Source: Streptomyces jumonjinensis (lineage in GTDB: Bacteria; Actinomycetota; Actinomycetes; Streptomycetales; Streptomycetaceae). From it: a stretch of 64,000 nucleotides of DNA. The stretch covers positions 41,380 to 105,379 of the forward strand of contig NZ_VCLA01000004.1 in NCBI RefSeq assembly GCF_009600885.1, written 5' to 3'. Position numbers and translations under genes: made by a program. The notes below the pieces were generated by a model. That model saw only the letters and a list, made by a program, of their open reading frames with translations. It did no database searches and was not told where the DNA came from. Positions 7,998 through 16,500 of this stretch are shown here, in pieces (within the stretch, counting starts at the first letter, position 1; every line of letters starts with the position of its first letter).

Positions 7998-9811
7998 AAT
8001 CCCGGCTGGAGCACGCGCCGGACATCCTGGTCGCCGACACCGCCCACAACCCCTCGGGGCATTCTCCGGACCCCTTCGGCGCACTGGCCCGGGAAACGGC
8101 CGCGGACGGTCCGGAGCCCAGCCCGTCGGCACCGGACGATAAACCGCCCGCGAATGTCTCCGGCACCTTCGGAAGCGCTCTGCGAGGACCTTACGAAGAA
8201 CCTCTCCGCGGAATCTTCGAAGAAGTGCTCGGACTCCCCCGGGTAGGCGTCGACGACGACTTCTTCGCACTCGGCGGACAGTCCCTCCACGCCCTGCGGA
8301 TCGTCGGCCGCGCCCGCCGTGAACTCGGCGTCGAACTCACCGTCAGCGGCCTCTTCGCGACCCCCACCGTCGCCGGACTCGCCTCCCGCGCCGCCCCCGC
8401 CGCCGGACTCTCCTATCCCGCCCCGCACCCCCGCCCCCGGACCGTCCCGCTCTCCGCCGCTCAGCGGCAACTCTGGTGCGCCGGGCACCGATCGGGGCTC
8501 ACGTCCGCCGGCATCGCCCTCGCCCATCACCTCACCGGCCGACTCGACATCCCCGCCCTGCGCCAGGCCGTCATCGACGTCATCACCCGGCACACGCCTC
8601 TCCGTACCCTCATCCGTCATGGCGATGGACAGCCGTATCAGCATCGACTGCCGCCGCCCGACGCCTCCTCGGCCCTCTCCCTCGTCCACACGACCCCCGG
8701 CGCGCTCGCCGCGCGGGTCGCCCGGTTCTGCGACCGAGCCTTCGATCCCGGCGCGGACCGGCCGCTGCGGACCGCGCTGTTCCGGCTGAATCCGGCCGAA
8801 CATGTGCTGGTGCTGGCGGCTCATCCCCTCGCCGCCGACCACGGGTCGCTCGGCCCCCTCCTGCGCGATCTGTCCGAGGCGTACTCCGCCCGCCGTACGG
8901 GAGCACGGCCCGACTGGGCCCCGCTCCAGCCGGATTACACCGGTCACACCCTCGGGGAGCGTGCCCGGGACGGGCAGTGCGCGGGGCCGGGAGCGCGAGC
9001 CGCCCGTACGCCCGCCGCCGGGCGGCGACGCGACGCCGAGCCCATCGTCTTCCGGCTGAGTCCGCGGCTCTGCCGGGAGATCGCCGCCCTCGCCCGGGAG
9101 GCCGGCGCCACGGTCCTCATGGTGCTCCAGACCGCGGTGGCCGCGACGCTCTCCACGCTGGGGGCGGGCGCCGTCGTCCCGGTCGATGTGTACGTCCCCG
9201 GGCGTCCGGACGCATCCCTCGACCTTCTGGTCGGTCGCTTCGCCCATACGCTGACGCTGCGCGCCGATGTCTCCGGCGACCCCTCCTTCCGCCGGCTGCT
9301 CGCCCGGGTCCGTGCGGTGAATCTGGCCGCCTACGACCGTCAGGACCTCCCCCACGCCTGTCCCGCGGCGCCGTCCGGGACGCCCTTCCTCCCTGTGACG
9401 CTCGCGCTGGACGACGGCGAGCGGGCGCGGCCGGAGCTGCCGGGCCTCGCCGTCCGCGCCCTCCCCACCAGGCGGAGAGACATCCGGTGCGCTCTGGCGA
9501 TCTCCTTCACCGCCGAGCCCGCCGAGCCCGCCGAGCCCGCCGAGCCCGCCGAGCCTTCCGAGCCTTCCGAGCTCGCCACGTCTACCGAACCCGCCGTGCC
9601 TGCCGGGCCCGCCGAGACTCCCGTGCCCGCCGGACCCGCCCGGTACGGCGCGGGCGGCATGACCGCCCTGATCGAGTACCGGCCCGAGCTGCTCGACGAG
9701 CCGGCCGCAAGCCGTCTCGCCCACTGCCTCGTACGGCTCCTGGAACGCTCGCTGTCCGCGCCGGACCGACCCCTCTCCCTGCTCGCTCTCCCCGCGCCGG
9801 AGCTGCCCTGA
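7994..9811 (+). CDS. NRPS-like protein: peptidyl carrier plus degenerate condensation domain
   Basis: About 605 residues, starting at ATG 7994, which overlaps the upstream stub stop (ATGA). Residues of about 65-135 form a carrier domain with the phosphopantetheine motif DDDFFALGGQSLHAL (Ser97), apparently intact. Residues of about 155-600 follow a condensation domain: LSAAQRQLW (C1), the DRAFDPGADRPLRTALFRL region, a VGRFAHTLTLRADVSGDPSF core and AAYDRQDLP. The catalytic motif HHxxxDG reads H277-P-L-A-A-D-H283, so the second histidine and the glycine are lost and peptide-bond formation is unlikely. A low-complexity EPA repeat interrupts the latch region near residue 510. No adenylation or thioesterase domain remains. 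It may only present a substrate to the neighbouring P450. Confidence 0.8.
   Translation: MKSRLEHAPDILVADTAHNPSGHSPDPFGALARETAADGPEPSPSAPDDKPPANVSGTFGSALRGPYEEPLRGIFEEVLGLPRVGVDDDFFALGGQSLHALRIVGRARRELGVELTVSGLFATPTVAGLASRAAPAAGLSYPAPHPRPRTVPLSAAQRQLWCAGHRSGLTSAGIALAHHLTGRLDIPALRQAVIDVITRHTPLRTLIRHGDGQPYQHRLPPPDASSALSLVHTTPGALAARVARFCDRAFDPGADRPLRTALFRLNPAEHVLVLAAHPLAADHGSLGPLLRDLSEAYSARRTGARPDWAPLQPDYTGHTLGERARDGQCAGPGARAARTPAAGRRRDAEPIVFRLSPRLCREIAALAREAGATVLMVLQTAVAATLSTLGAGAVVPVDVYVPGRPDASLDLLVGRFAHTLTLRADVSGDPSFRRLLARVRAVNLAAYDRQDLPHACPAAPSGTPFLPVTLALDDGERARPELPGLAVRALPTRRRDIRCALAISFTAEPAEPAEPAEPAEPSEPSELATSTEPAVPAGPAETPVPAGPARYGAGGMTALIEYRPELLDEPAASRLAHCLVRLLERSLSAPDRPLSLLALPAPELP
9512..9574 (+). 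repeat. 9-bp in-frame tandem repeat in the condensation domain gene
   Basis: About seven copies of GCCGAGCCC or a close variant run head to tail in frame, coding Ala/Ser-Glu-Pro triplets. This is probably replication-slippage expansion in a surface loop; copy number may vary between strains. Confidence 0.8.
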
Positions 9812-9921
9812 CCCGCCGCGTACCGGCCGTTCGCACACCGCCGCGCGCCGGAGCCCGGCGTACCGCTGAACCGGAGGGGGCCACCGCCCGTGGGTCGGGA
9901 GGAAGAGAGGGAGGAGCCCCC

Positions 9922-11103
9922 ATGCGCGACACCATCCCCGACTACCCCGGCCGCCCCTTCACCGGAGACCTGGGCCCACTGCCCCCCGACCCGGTGTCCC
10001 GGGTGCGCTTACCGAGCGGCAACCCCGTGTGGCTGGTCACCGGATACGACGAGGTCCGCGCCGCGCTCACCCATCCGCTGCTGTCCCGCGCCGTCATCGA
10101 GGGCGACCCCCAGGTGGGGACGGGCGGTCCGATCGGCGGCTACCGGCCGGGGCGGCGCACGCTCCAGCTCGACGGCGAGATACACGCCCAGATACGCCGG
10201 CTGGCCGCGAGACCCTTCACCCCCCGCCGAATCGCCGCGCTGCGTGAGCGCGTACAGGAACTCACCGACGAACTCCTCGACGCACTGGAGAAGAACGGCT
10301 CGCCGGGCGATCTCGTCCAGGGGCTGGCCCATCCGCTGCCGATCACGGTGATCTCGGAGCTCTTCGCGGTCCCGCCCGAGGACCGGGCCCGGTTCACCGG
10401 CTGGGCGGACCGCATCGTCACGGTCGTCGGGATCACAGCGGAGGAGATGACGGCGGTACGGGCCACGCTCCACGGCTATCTCGGCGAGCTGGTGGCCGCC
10501 CGGCGCGCCGAGCCGGGCGACGATGTGCTCAGCGGCTGGCTCTGCGCCGACGAGGCCGAGAACCCGCTGACCGACGACGAGATCGTGCCGCTGGCGCAGA
10601 CCGTGCTCATCGGCGGCTACGAGACGACGGTGAACTCCATCGGGGCGGGGATGTGGCGGCTGTTCCAGCACCCGGACCAGCTGGACGCGGTGCGGAACGA
10701 TCCCGGGCTGCTGCGCGGCGCGGTGGAGGAGATCCTGCGCTATCAGCCGCAGAGCATGTTCTTCCTCGTCATGGTGGCCAGGGAGGACCTGGAGCTGGGC
10801 GGAACGACCGTACGCAAGGGCGAGGGGGTGATGCCGCTGCCGTTCGCCGCCAACCGGGACCCGGCGCGGTTCGACGACCCGGACCGCTTCGACATCCGGC
10901 GCGCTCCCGGCGGACACGTCGGCTTCGGACACGGTCCGCACGCCTGCCTCGGCGCGGCGCTCGCGCGGATCGAGCTGGAGGTGGCGATCGGCACCCTGCT
11001 GCGGCGCTTCCCCTCGCTGCGCCCGGCCGGGGACATCACCTCGCTGGCCTGGCGCGGCGACCGGCTGGTCAGCGGTCTCAAGGAGCTGCTCGTCGAGTGG
11101 TGA
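9922..11103 (+). CDS. Cytochrome P450
   Basis: A 393-residue soluble bacterial P450 monooxygenase using heme and electrons from a ferredoxin. The ATG at 9922 follows GGGAGGAG. The I-helix oxygen-activation motif reads GGYET (Glu234-Thr235), the K-helix ExxR is EILR, and the heme loop FGHGPHACLG holds Cys342 as the iron ligand. No ferredoxin gene is adjacent. It follows the carrier-condensation protein by 110 bases on the same strand. In several natural-product pathways such P450s hydroxylate amino acids held on carrier domains, which is a plausible but unproven role here. It could also oxidise the final product. Confidence 0.95.
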   Translation: MRDTIPDYPGRPFTGDLGPLPPDPVSRVRLPSGNPVWLVTGYDEVRAALTHPLLSRAVIEGDPQVGTGGPIGGYRPGRRTLQLDGEIHAQIRRLAARPFTPRRIAALRERVQELTDELLDALEKNGSPGDLVQGLAHPLPITVISELFAVPPEDRARFTGWADRIVTVVGITAEEMTAVRATLHGYLGELVAARRAEPGDDVLSGWLCADEAENPLTDDEIVPLAQTVLIGGYETTVNSIGAGMWRLFQHPDQLDAVRNDPGLLRGAVEEILRYQPQSMFFLVMVAREDLELGGTTVRKGEGVMPLPFAANRDPARFDDPDRFDIRRAPGGHVGFGHGPHACLGAALARIELEVAIGTLLRRFPSLRPAGDITSLAWRGDRLVSGLKELLVEW

Positions 11104-11245
11104 GCTGACCGGCGCACTCCTTCGCGGCGCGTCGGCGGCAAGGGCTCGGCGTACCGCACGATATGACGGGTACTCGCTGTATCGGATCGCGGTGGCGGCA
11201 GGTCACCGGGCTCGCGCCGGGTCCGGGACCTCTCGGAGGAAGCGT

Positions 11246-11953
11246 ATGGACGCGTTTCTGGGCCGGGTGGCCGCCCGGCTGTTCCCGGGGGCGCCCGGCG
11301 ACCATGGCGTACTGCCTCCGCTGCTGCTGGCGCTGACCTTCGTCACCGGGCTGGTGGACGCCGTCAGCTATCTGGGGCTCGGCCATGTGTTCGTGGCGAA
11401 TATGACCGGGAACGTGGTCTTCCTGGGCTTCGCGCTCGCCGGTGACCGTGAGCTGTCGGCTGTGGCCTCGCTGCTCGCGGTCGGCGCGTTTCTGACGGGC
11501 GCTCTGGCCGGGGGGCGGCTGCCGGTCTCCCCGGCCGGCCGCCCCTTGCGGCTCTTCGCCCTGCTGGTCGGGGCGCACGCGGTGCTGGTGGCGGGGGCGC
11601 TGGCGGCGGATCTCGCCGGGGCCTCGGCCTATGTGCTGGTGGTGCTGCTGGCCTTCGGCATGGGCTTGCAGAACACCGTCGTCCGCAGGATGGCCGTACC
11701 CGACTTCACCACCACCGTCCTCACCCTCACCCTCACCGGGCTCGCCGCCGACCGGCCCGGAGCCGCGACCGTACGGCGCCTGGCGTCGGTCGTGGCGATG
11801 TTCCTCGGGGCGCTGGCCGGCGGTCTGCTACAGATCCACCACGGCAGCGCCGCCGCACTCGCGCCCGCTGTGGTGCTGCTGGCCGCCGTGACGGCGGTCG
11901 CCGCGCGGAGTTCCGGCGCCGCCCCCGCGGCCAGGGGCGAAGCCGCCCCGTGA
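11246..11953 (+). CDS. DUF1275 (YoaK-like) membrane protein
   Basis: A 235-residue integral membrane protein. The ATG at 11246 follows GGAGGA. It carries the family pattern TGLVDAVSYLGLGHVFVANM and TGN near the N-terminus and about six hydrophobic segments. A conserved FGMGLQNTVVRR region lies in the second half. The family is widespread in actinobacteria and proteobacteria and has no settled function; transport is assumed. It follows the P450 by 142 bases and may or may not belong to the locus upstream. Three 42-43-bp repeats lie after its stop. Confidence 0.85.
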   Translation: MDAFLGRVAARLFPGAPGDHGVLPPLLLALTFVTGLVDAVSYLGLGHVFVANMTGNVVFLGFALAGDRELSAVASLLAVGAFLTGALAGGRLPVSPAGRPLRLFALLVGAHAVLVAGALAADLAGASAYVLVVLLAFGMGLQNTVVRRMAVPDFTTTVLTLTLTGLAADRPGAATVRRLASVVAMFLGALAGGLLQIHHGSAAALAPAVVLLAAVTAVAARSSGAAPAARGEAAP

Positions 11954-11956
11954 CCG

Positions 11957-12080
11957 GCGAGCCGGACGGCCGATCGCCCGAGCCCGGTCAGCGGCATCGG
12001 TGAACCGGACGGTCTGCCCCCGAGCCCGGTCAACGGCATCGGCGAGCCGGACGGCCTACCTCCAGAGCCGGGTCAGCAGC
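11957..12080. repeat. Three imperfect 42-43-bp tandem repeats between convergent genes
   Basis: The block GCCGGACGG...GAGCCCGGTCA.CGGCATCGG recurs with starts at 11961, 12004 and 12046. The third, partial copy runs into the 3' end of the TetR gene. It fills the gap between the convergent DUF1275 and TetR genes and probably arose by tandem duplication of a gene end. Confidence 0.75.
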
Positions 12081-12619
12081 AGGGTCAGCGACTCGGCGGA
12101 CGGGCGGTCGAGACCCTCCGGCCGCTCCAGCGCCCAGGCGTCGAAGGCTTCGAGGACTCCGATGGTCGCCACGGTGACCAGCTCGGCGTCGACCTCGGGC
12201 CCGACGATGCCGATGCGCCGCCCGTTGTCGACGAGCCGCCGCACCCACGCGTGCCCGTCCCGGTGACCGTGCGGCTGCCCGGCGAGGACGGCCCGGTCCT
12301 CCGGATGCTCACGCAGCTGGGTGACGAGCCGGGTGTGCGCGTCGGCCACCTGCCGCCACAACTCGTCCTCCGCCGCCGCCTCGTTCCAGGGTCCGAGCGC
12401 GGCGAGCGTCCTGGCGGCGGCATCGGCGACCACCTCGTCGAAGAGATCGTCCTTGCCGTCGAAGTAGTGGTAGGCGGATGTCTTGGAGATGCCGGCCTCG
12501 GAGATGATCCGGTTGAAGGACGCGCCGTCCTTGCCGTCCCGTGCGAAGTGGGCGCGGGCGACGGCGAGCAGGGCGGCTTTCGTATCGGCGGGGAGCCGGT
12601 GGAAGCGGGGCAGGGCCAT
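12056..12619 (-). CDS. TetR-family transcriptional regulator
   Basis: A 187-residue repressor-type regulator. The start at 12619 is preceded by AAAGGA. The N-terminal helix-turn-helix is clear (residues of about 25-50, with FNRIISEAGISKTSAYHYFD), followed by an all-helical ligand-binding domain. The gene lies 8 bases downstream of a small membrane protein gene on the same strand, so the two form an operon. The perfect inverted repeat at 13184-13216 upstream of that operon is the natural candidate operator, suggesting autoregulation. The ligand is unknown. Confidence 0.92.
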   Translation of the reverse strand: MALPRFHRLPADTKAALLAVARAHFARDGKDGASFNRIISEAGISKTSAYHYFDGKDDLFDEVVADAAARTLAALGPWNEAAAEDELWRQVADAHTRLVTQLREHPEDRAVLAGQPHGHRDGHAWVRRLVDNGRRIGIVGPEVDAELVTVATIGVLEAFDAWALERPEGLDRPSAESLTLLLTRLWR

Positions 12620-12627
12620 GGATTCCT

Positions 12628-13158
12628 TTACGGGCTGGGCAGGGGCGCGGTGACCTGGTGTTCGGTGTCCAGCGTACGGTTCGCGCGCACGGTCATGATC
12701 CAATGCGTCGCCCAGAGCGGGAGGGCGACGGCCCCGCCCACGTACGCGGCGGGGCCCGGCACGAGCGAGACGATCTGGAACACACAGGCGCCGTATCCGG
12801 CCACCGCCCACCGCCGGATGAAGGCGGCCCCCAGGCGGCCGTCGGCGGTCATGGAGCGGGTGAGGGCGCGGACGATGAAGAAATCCTCGGTGAAGTTGTA
12901 CGGGATGGCGAACATCCACCATACGGAGGCGGGCGCGGCGGCGCGGGCACCGTCCCGTATGAGCGTCAGCGTCCGCTGAAGGGCCCGGCAGTAGACCGCG
13001 ACGAGCCCGAAGAATCCGGCGACGGCGACGACGGCTCCGGGCATCCCGAACGCGGCCGTTTCGCCGAGGACGCCCGCGCCCCAGCCGGGCACCCAGAGCG
13101 GCTGGGTGAGGAGGGCGGTGACCAACAGGGTGCCCACGGTCTTGATGATGATCGTCAC
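12628..13158 (-). CDS. Small multi-pass membrane protein, partner of the TetR regulator
   Basis: About 176 residues from GTG 13158. A further upstream GTG at 13197 is rejected because it lies inside the operator. Four hydrophobic stretches and the central WWMFAIPYNFTEDFFIV motif are visible. I do not recognise a named family; it looks like a four-helix integral membrane protein. It is the first gene of a two-gene operon with a TetR regulator, an arrangement often seen for repressor-controlled transport or membrane-stress proteins. No catalytic residues are evident. Confidence 0.75.
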   Translation of the reverse strand: MTIIIKTVGTLLVTALLTQPLWVPGWGAGVLGETAAFGMPGAVVAVAGFFGLVAVYCRALQRTLTLIRDGARAAAPASVWWMFAIPYNFTEDFFIVRALTRSMTADGRLGAAFIRRWAVAGYGACVFQIVSLVPGPAAYVGGAVALPLWATHWIMTVRANRTLDTEHQVTAPLPSP

Positions 13159-13183
13159 CGCTGAAGCGTACCAGCAGGGTGCA

Positions 13184-13216
13184 CCACTAGTACACACTCG
13201 ACGTACGCACTAGTGG
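13184..13216. promoter_or_regulatory. Probable TetR operator
   Basis: A perfect inverted repeat: CCACTAGT (13184-13191) and ACTAGTGG (13209-13216), 17 bases apart. Each arm contains the self-complementary ACTAGT. It sits 26 bases upstream of the membrane protein start and upstream of the TetR operon. It can bind one or two TetR dimers and cover the promoter. Confidence 0.65.
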
Positions 13217-13455
13217 AGAGCGACCGGCGCCCGGACCCCGCGCCCTCCGGCACCCGCCGTCCGCCCGCGCGCCCGCCTCCGGTATGCGTTTTCGCGATGC
13301 GCCCTCACAGCCGGATCCTCCGCCATTCGCATGAAACCGGGTTTGACATCCGGATCAGGCTCCCCGGGCAGCCAGGTCAATAACGTTCCCCTGCCTGCGC
13401 CCCGTGATAGAGAAGTGCAGGACTGAGCGACGATCTACTGTTAATCGAGAGCGAG

Positions 13456-14904
13456 ATGACTGCCCTTCAGATCTCGGTTGTCGTGCCGTGCTTCAATGAT
13501 TCCGAGGCGATCGAAGCCTTTCACTCCGCATTGCTCTCCGCCTTGGAGTCCACTCGCCAGACATTCGAGGTCTGTTATGTGGACGACGGCAGCGGCGACC
13601 GGACCAGGGCGCTGCTGAGCGGACTCGCCCGAGCCGATCCGCGCGTCCGCTACACCGCGTTCAGCCGCGCCTTCGGCAAGGAGGCGGCCCTGCTCGCCGG
13701 GCTGCGTATGTCCCGGGGACTCGCGGTGGTCGTCATGGACGCCGGGCTGCGGCATCCGCCCGAGCTCGTCCCCCGTATGCTCGCGCTGCACCGGCAGGGC
13801 TACGACCAGGTCGTGGCGGAGCGCGACCGTACGGACGACGGCGCCCTGCGCGCCCTGCTCGGCCGCGCCCGCCACCGGCTGATGCGTCATTTCATGGACG
13901 TCGACGTCATCGGCGGCTCGGACGACTTCAGACTGCTGTCGCGCCGGGCGGTGGAGAGTGTGCTGTCGCTGCCCGAGAGCAACCGCTACTCCCAGGGGAT
14001 CTTCTCCTGGATCGGCTTCGAGACGGCCGCCTTCACCTACCGGAGCGGCGAGCGGCCGGCCGGAACGCCGAAACGGAGCGGCGGACGGCTCCTCGACCAC
14101 GGCATCGACGGAGTGCTCTCCTTCAACAGCCGTCCCCTCCGACTGGCCGTCCACACCGGCCTCTGGATCTTTCTCTCGGCGCTCGGCTACGCCCTGTGGA
14201 CCCTGGCCGACGTCGCGCTGAACGGCGCCGCCGTCCCCGGTTACGCCACCCTGCTGACCGCCGTCGTCGCGCTGGGCGGAATCCAGCTGGTCACCCTCGG
14301 CGTCATCGGCGAGTACGTGGGGCGCATCTACCACGAAGCGAAACACCGCCCGCATTATGTGGTCCGCGAGACGGACGAATCCCGCACGGTGCTTCCGACC
14401 CGGGGGCCGCCGCCGCCGATTACCGGGGAGCCCGCCGCAATCGGATCCGGACGCACCCGGACGCTGCGTGAATTCTCTTTCTTTGTGACGGTCGGGTTCG
14501 TCAACACCGGCGTCTATCTGGCCGTCTACGCTTCGCTGAACAACTGGACCCCTTATCTGATCGCCCATGTGCTGGGTTACTCGGTCAGCGTCGTGGGGTC
14601 GTTTCTCCTCAACTCGTACATCACCTGTAGAACGAAGCCGACCTGGCATGCTTTCCTCCGCTATCCCCTGTCGAGCGTCGTCGGTCTCGTGGCCGCCGGC
14701 GGTCTGCTCTATCTCGCCGTCGGCCGACTGGGCATGGACGAGACCACCGCCGCCCTGGCCGCGGGAGTCCTCGTCACACCGATCTCCTTTCTGCTCGCCC
14801 GGTGGGCCATCACCTCGGGCGCCGGGTCCGGCGCCGCCTCGGCGGACGGCCGGACGGGCGGGGCCCGGCTCGGACAGCCCGCGGACGAGTCCGACACCGC
14901 CTGA
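13456..14904 (+). CDS. Polyprenyl-phosphate glycosyltransferase fused to a GtrA-like membrane domain
   Basis: A 482-residue membrane protein. Residues 1-230 are a family-2 glycosyltransferase of the DPM1/GtrB type: [23 protein letters not shown] and [10 protein letters not shown]. Two membrane helices follow (GtrB-like), then a linker. Residues of about 335-460 are a GtrA-like four-helix domain ([14 protein letters not shown], with [13 protein letters not shown]). Such proteins load a sugar on polyprenyl phosphate and flip it across the membrane. Oddly, the family's DAD motif reads D95-A-G97, so the second aspartate is lost. The next gene encodes a multi-pass protein that could be the transferase using the lipid-linked sugar. 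Confidence 0.88.
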   Translation: MTALQISVVVPCFNDSEAIEAFHSALLSALESTRQTFEVCYVDDGSGDRTRALLSGLARADPRVRYTAFSRAFGKEAALLAGLRMSRGLAVVVMDAGLRHPPELVPRMLALHRQGYDQVVAERDRTDDGALRALLGRARHRLMRHFMDVDVIGGSDDFRLLSRRAVESVLSLPESNRYSQGIFSWIGFETAAFTYRSGERPAGTPKRSGGRLLDHGIDGVLSFNSRPLRLAVHTGLWIFLSALGYALWTLADVALNGAAVPGYATLLTAVVALGGIQLVTLGVIGEYVGRIYHEAKHRPHYVVRETDESRTVLPTRGPPPPITGEPAAIGSGRTRTLREFSFFVTVGFVNTGVYLAVYASLNNWTPYLIAHVLGYSVSVVGSFLLNSYITCRTKPTWHAFLRYPLSSVVGLVAAGGLLYLAVGRLGMDETTAALAAGVLVTPISFLLARWAITSGAGSGAASADGRTGGARLGQPADESDTA

Positions 14905-14987
14905 GCCCCCCGGCCCCGGCCCCGGCATGCATCCGAACCGTCCCCGGCGCGAAAGGCCCGGGGCGACAGCGAAAGGCGGTGCGGCAC

Positions 14988-16484
14988 ATGGTCGCTGACG
15001 GATCGAAGGCGGCAACCCGGGAGCAGCCGGACGGCGGCGCCCGGCCGCTCCGGGAGAAGGGAGGGGAGGAAGGGGGCCGGCCCCGGCCCGTGCACTGGGC
15101 GGCGGCCCTCGCGCTGCTGCCGCTCGGTCTGCTCGGTGCGGCGGCCTGGTTCGGCCGCTTCGTCCGCCCCGGCGCGGACGACTGGTGCTTTCTGCCCTTC
15201 GTACGGGACGAAGGGATCTCCGGGCTGATCGCCAAGTTCTACTTCGTGGACAACGGGCGGATCGCGAACGCCGCGCTGACCGGCCTCTACGCGAAGTTCG
15301 ACATCCCGGGGCACCAGTGGTTCCCCGTGGTCAGCGGTGCGCTCACGCTGGGCGTCCTCTGGGCCGTCACCGCCTCGGCGCTGCGCGCGGCCGGGCTGAG
15401 CGCGCCGCGCGGAGTCCCGCTGCTGCTGGCCGCCATGGTGACGGCGGTCTTCCTCCTCGGGTCCCCCAACACCTACAAGACGTTCTACTGGCCCGCGTCG
15501 GCCGTCTCCCACACCGTGGCCCCGGCGCTCCCCCTGGCGGCGGCGATCGTGCTGCTGCGCGCCCGGTCGCGGCGGGGGAGGATCGCGGCCCTGGTCACCG
15601 CGGTCATCGCGGGAATCGTCCTCGGCACACTGTCGGAGGAGTCGTCCGTCGTCGCGCTCGTCGTGCTCTCGTCCGCCGTTCTGCTCGGCCGCCAGCTCTT
15701 CCCCGAGCACCGGAGGGCCTATGTACGGGCCTGGTGTCTGGCGGGCATCGCCGGGACCGGGATCGGGATCCTGGTGCTGCTCACCTCTCCGGGCTCACGG
15801 AACCGCAGGATGCGGTACGACGCGGAGGGCACCTCCATGTTCGCGCCGGAGCAGCTGATCGAATCCCTGCACGCCTTCGCCCGCATCCTGGGGACCCTTC
15901 TGACCACCTGGACGTATCTGGGGGCGGTCGCCGCCGGGGTCCTCGCGAGCCTGCTCGTCCGGGGGCCGGTGCGCACCGCGGTCCCGCGTCCGCGCGCTTC
16001 CCTGCTGGTCTGCGCCGGAGTGCTCGTCTTCCTGGTCTCCGGCTATCTCTGCACGGTCGTGGCGTTCCCCGCCTTCGGCCCGGGGATCGTGGTCGTCACC
16101 CGGTCGTGGAACGACTATCTCCTGCTGTACACGGTGCTGCTCGCCGGCGCGGGCGCGCTGCTGGGGCATGCGCTCCGACGCGGTGAGCGCTCCGGCACGG
16201 TGCTGAAGGCGGCCGGTGCGGCGGGGTGCGTGCTCGTGTGCGTCGCGTTCACCCTCTCCCTGAGCCGGCTCGGGGAGGACATGCGGGTACGGGCCGCCGA
16301 CTGGGACCGTCAGGACCGGTGGATGCGCGCCCAGGCCGCGCTGGGGGCTCGTCAGCTCCCGTACAAGCCGCTGTCGGTCAGCGGAATGGGGGAGCCGTTC
16401 GGCAAGCACGGTTCCTGGCCCGCGGATTGCGTCGCCGACTACTACTACGTGGACCGGGTCGTCCGCGGCACAAGACTCCCCTGA
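14988..16484 (+). CDS. Multi-pass membrane protein, DUF6056/GtrC-like
   Basis: About 498 residues with roughly ten to eleven membrane segments. The ATG at 14988 follows AAAGG; a GTG at 14979 is also possible. A charged extracellular start ([20 protein letters not shown]) after the first helix has the Asp-Asp pair typical of GT-C type lipid-linked sugar transferases. The family motif region [17 protein letters not shown] follows. It lies 83 bases after the GtrB-GtrA fusion on the same strand. The pair resembles a surface-glycosylation cassette in which this protein moves the sugar to a wall polymer or protein. The acceptor is unknown. Confidence 0.75.
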   Translation: MVADGSKAATREQPDGGARPLREKGGEEGGRPRPVHWAAALALLPLGLLGAAAWFGRFVRPGADDWCFLPFVRDEGISGLIAKFYFVDNGRIANAALTGLYAKFDIPGHQWFPVVSGALTLGVLWAVTASALRAAGLSAPRGVPLLLAAMVTAVFLLGSPNTYKTFYWPASAVSHTVAPALPLAAAIVLLRARSRRGRIAALVTAVIAGIVLGTLSEESSVVALVVLSSAVLLGRQLFPEHRRAYVRAWCLAGIAGTGIGILVLLTSPGSRNRRMRYDAEGTSMFAPEQLIESLHAFARILGTLLTTWTYLGAVAAGVLASLLVRGPVRTAVPRPRASLLVCAGVLVFLVSGYLCTVVAFPAFGPGIVVVTRSWNDYLLLYTVLLAGAGALLGHALRRGERSGTVLKAAGAAGCVLVCVAFTLSLSRLGEDMRVRAADWDRQDRWMRAQAALGARQLPYKPLSVSGMGEPFGKHGSWPADCVADYYYVDRVVRGTRLP

Positions 16485-16500
16485 CCTCTGGGGATCGCCG

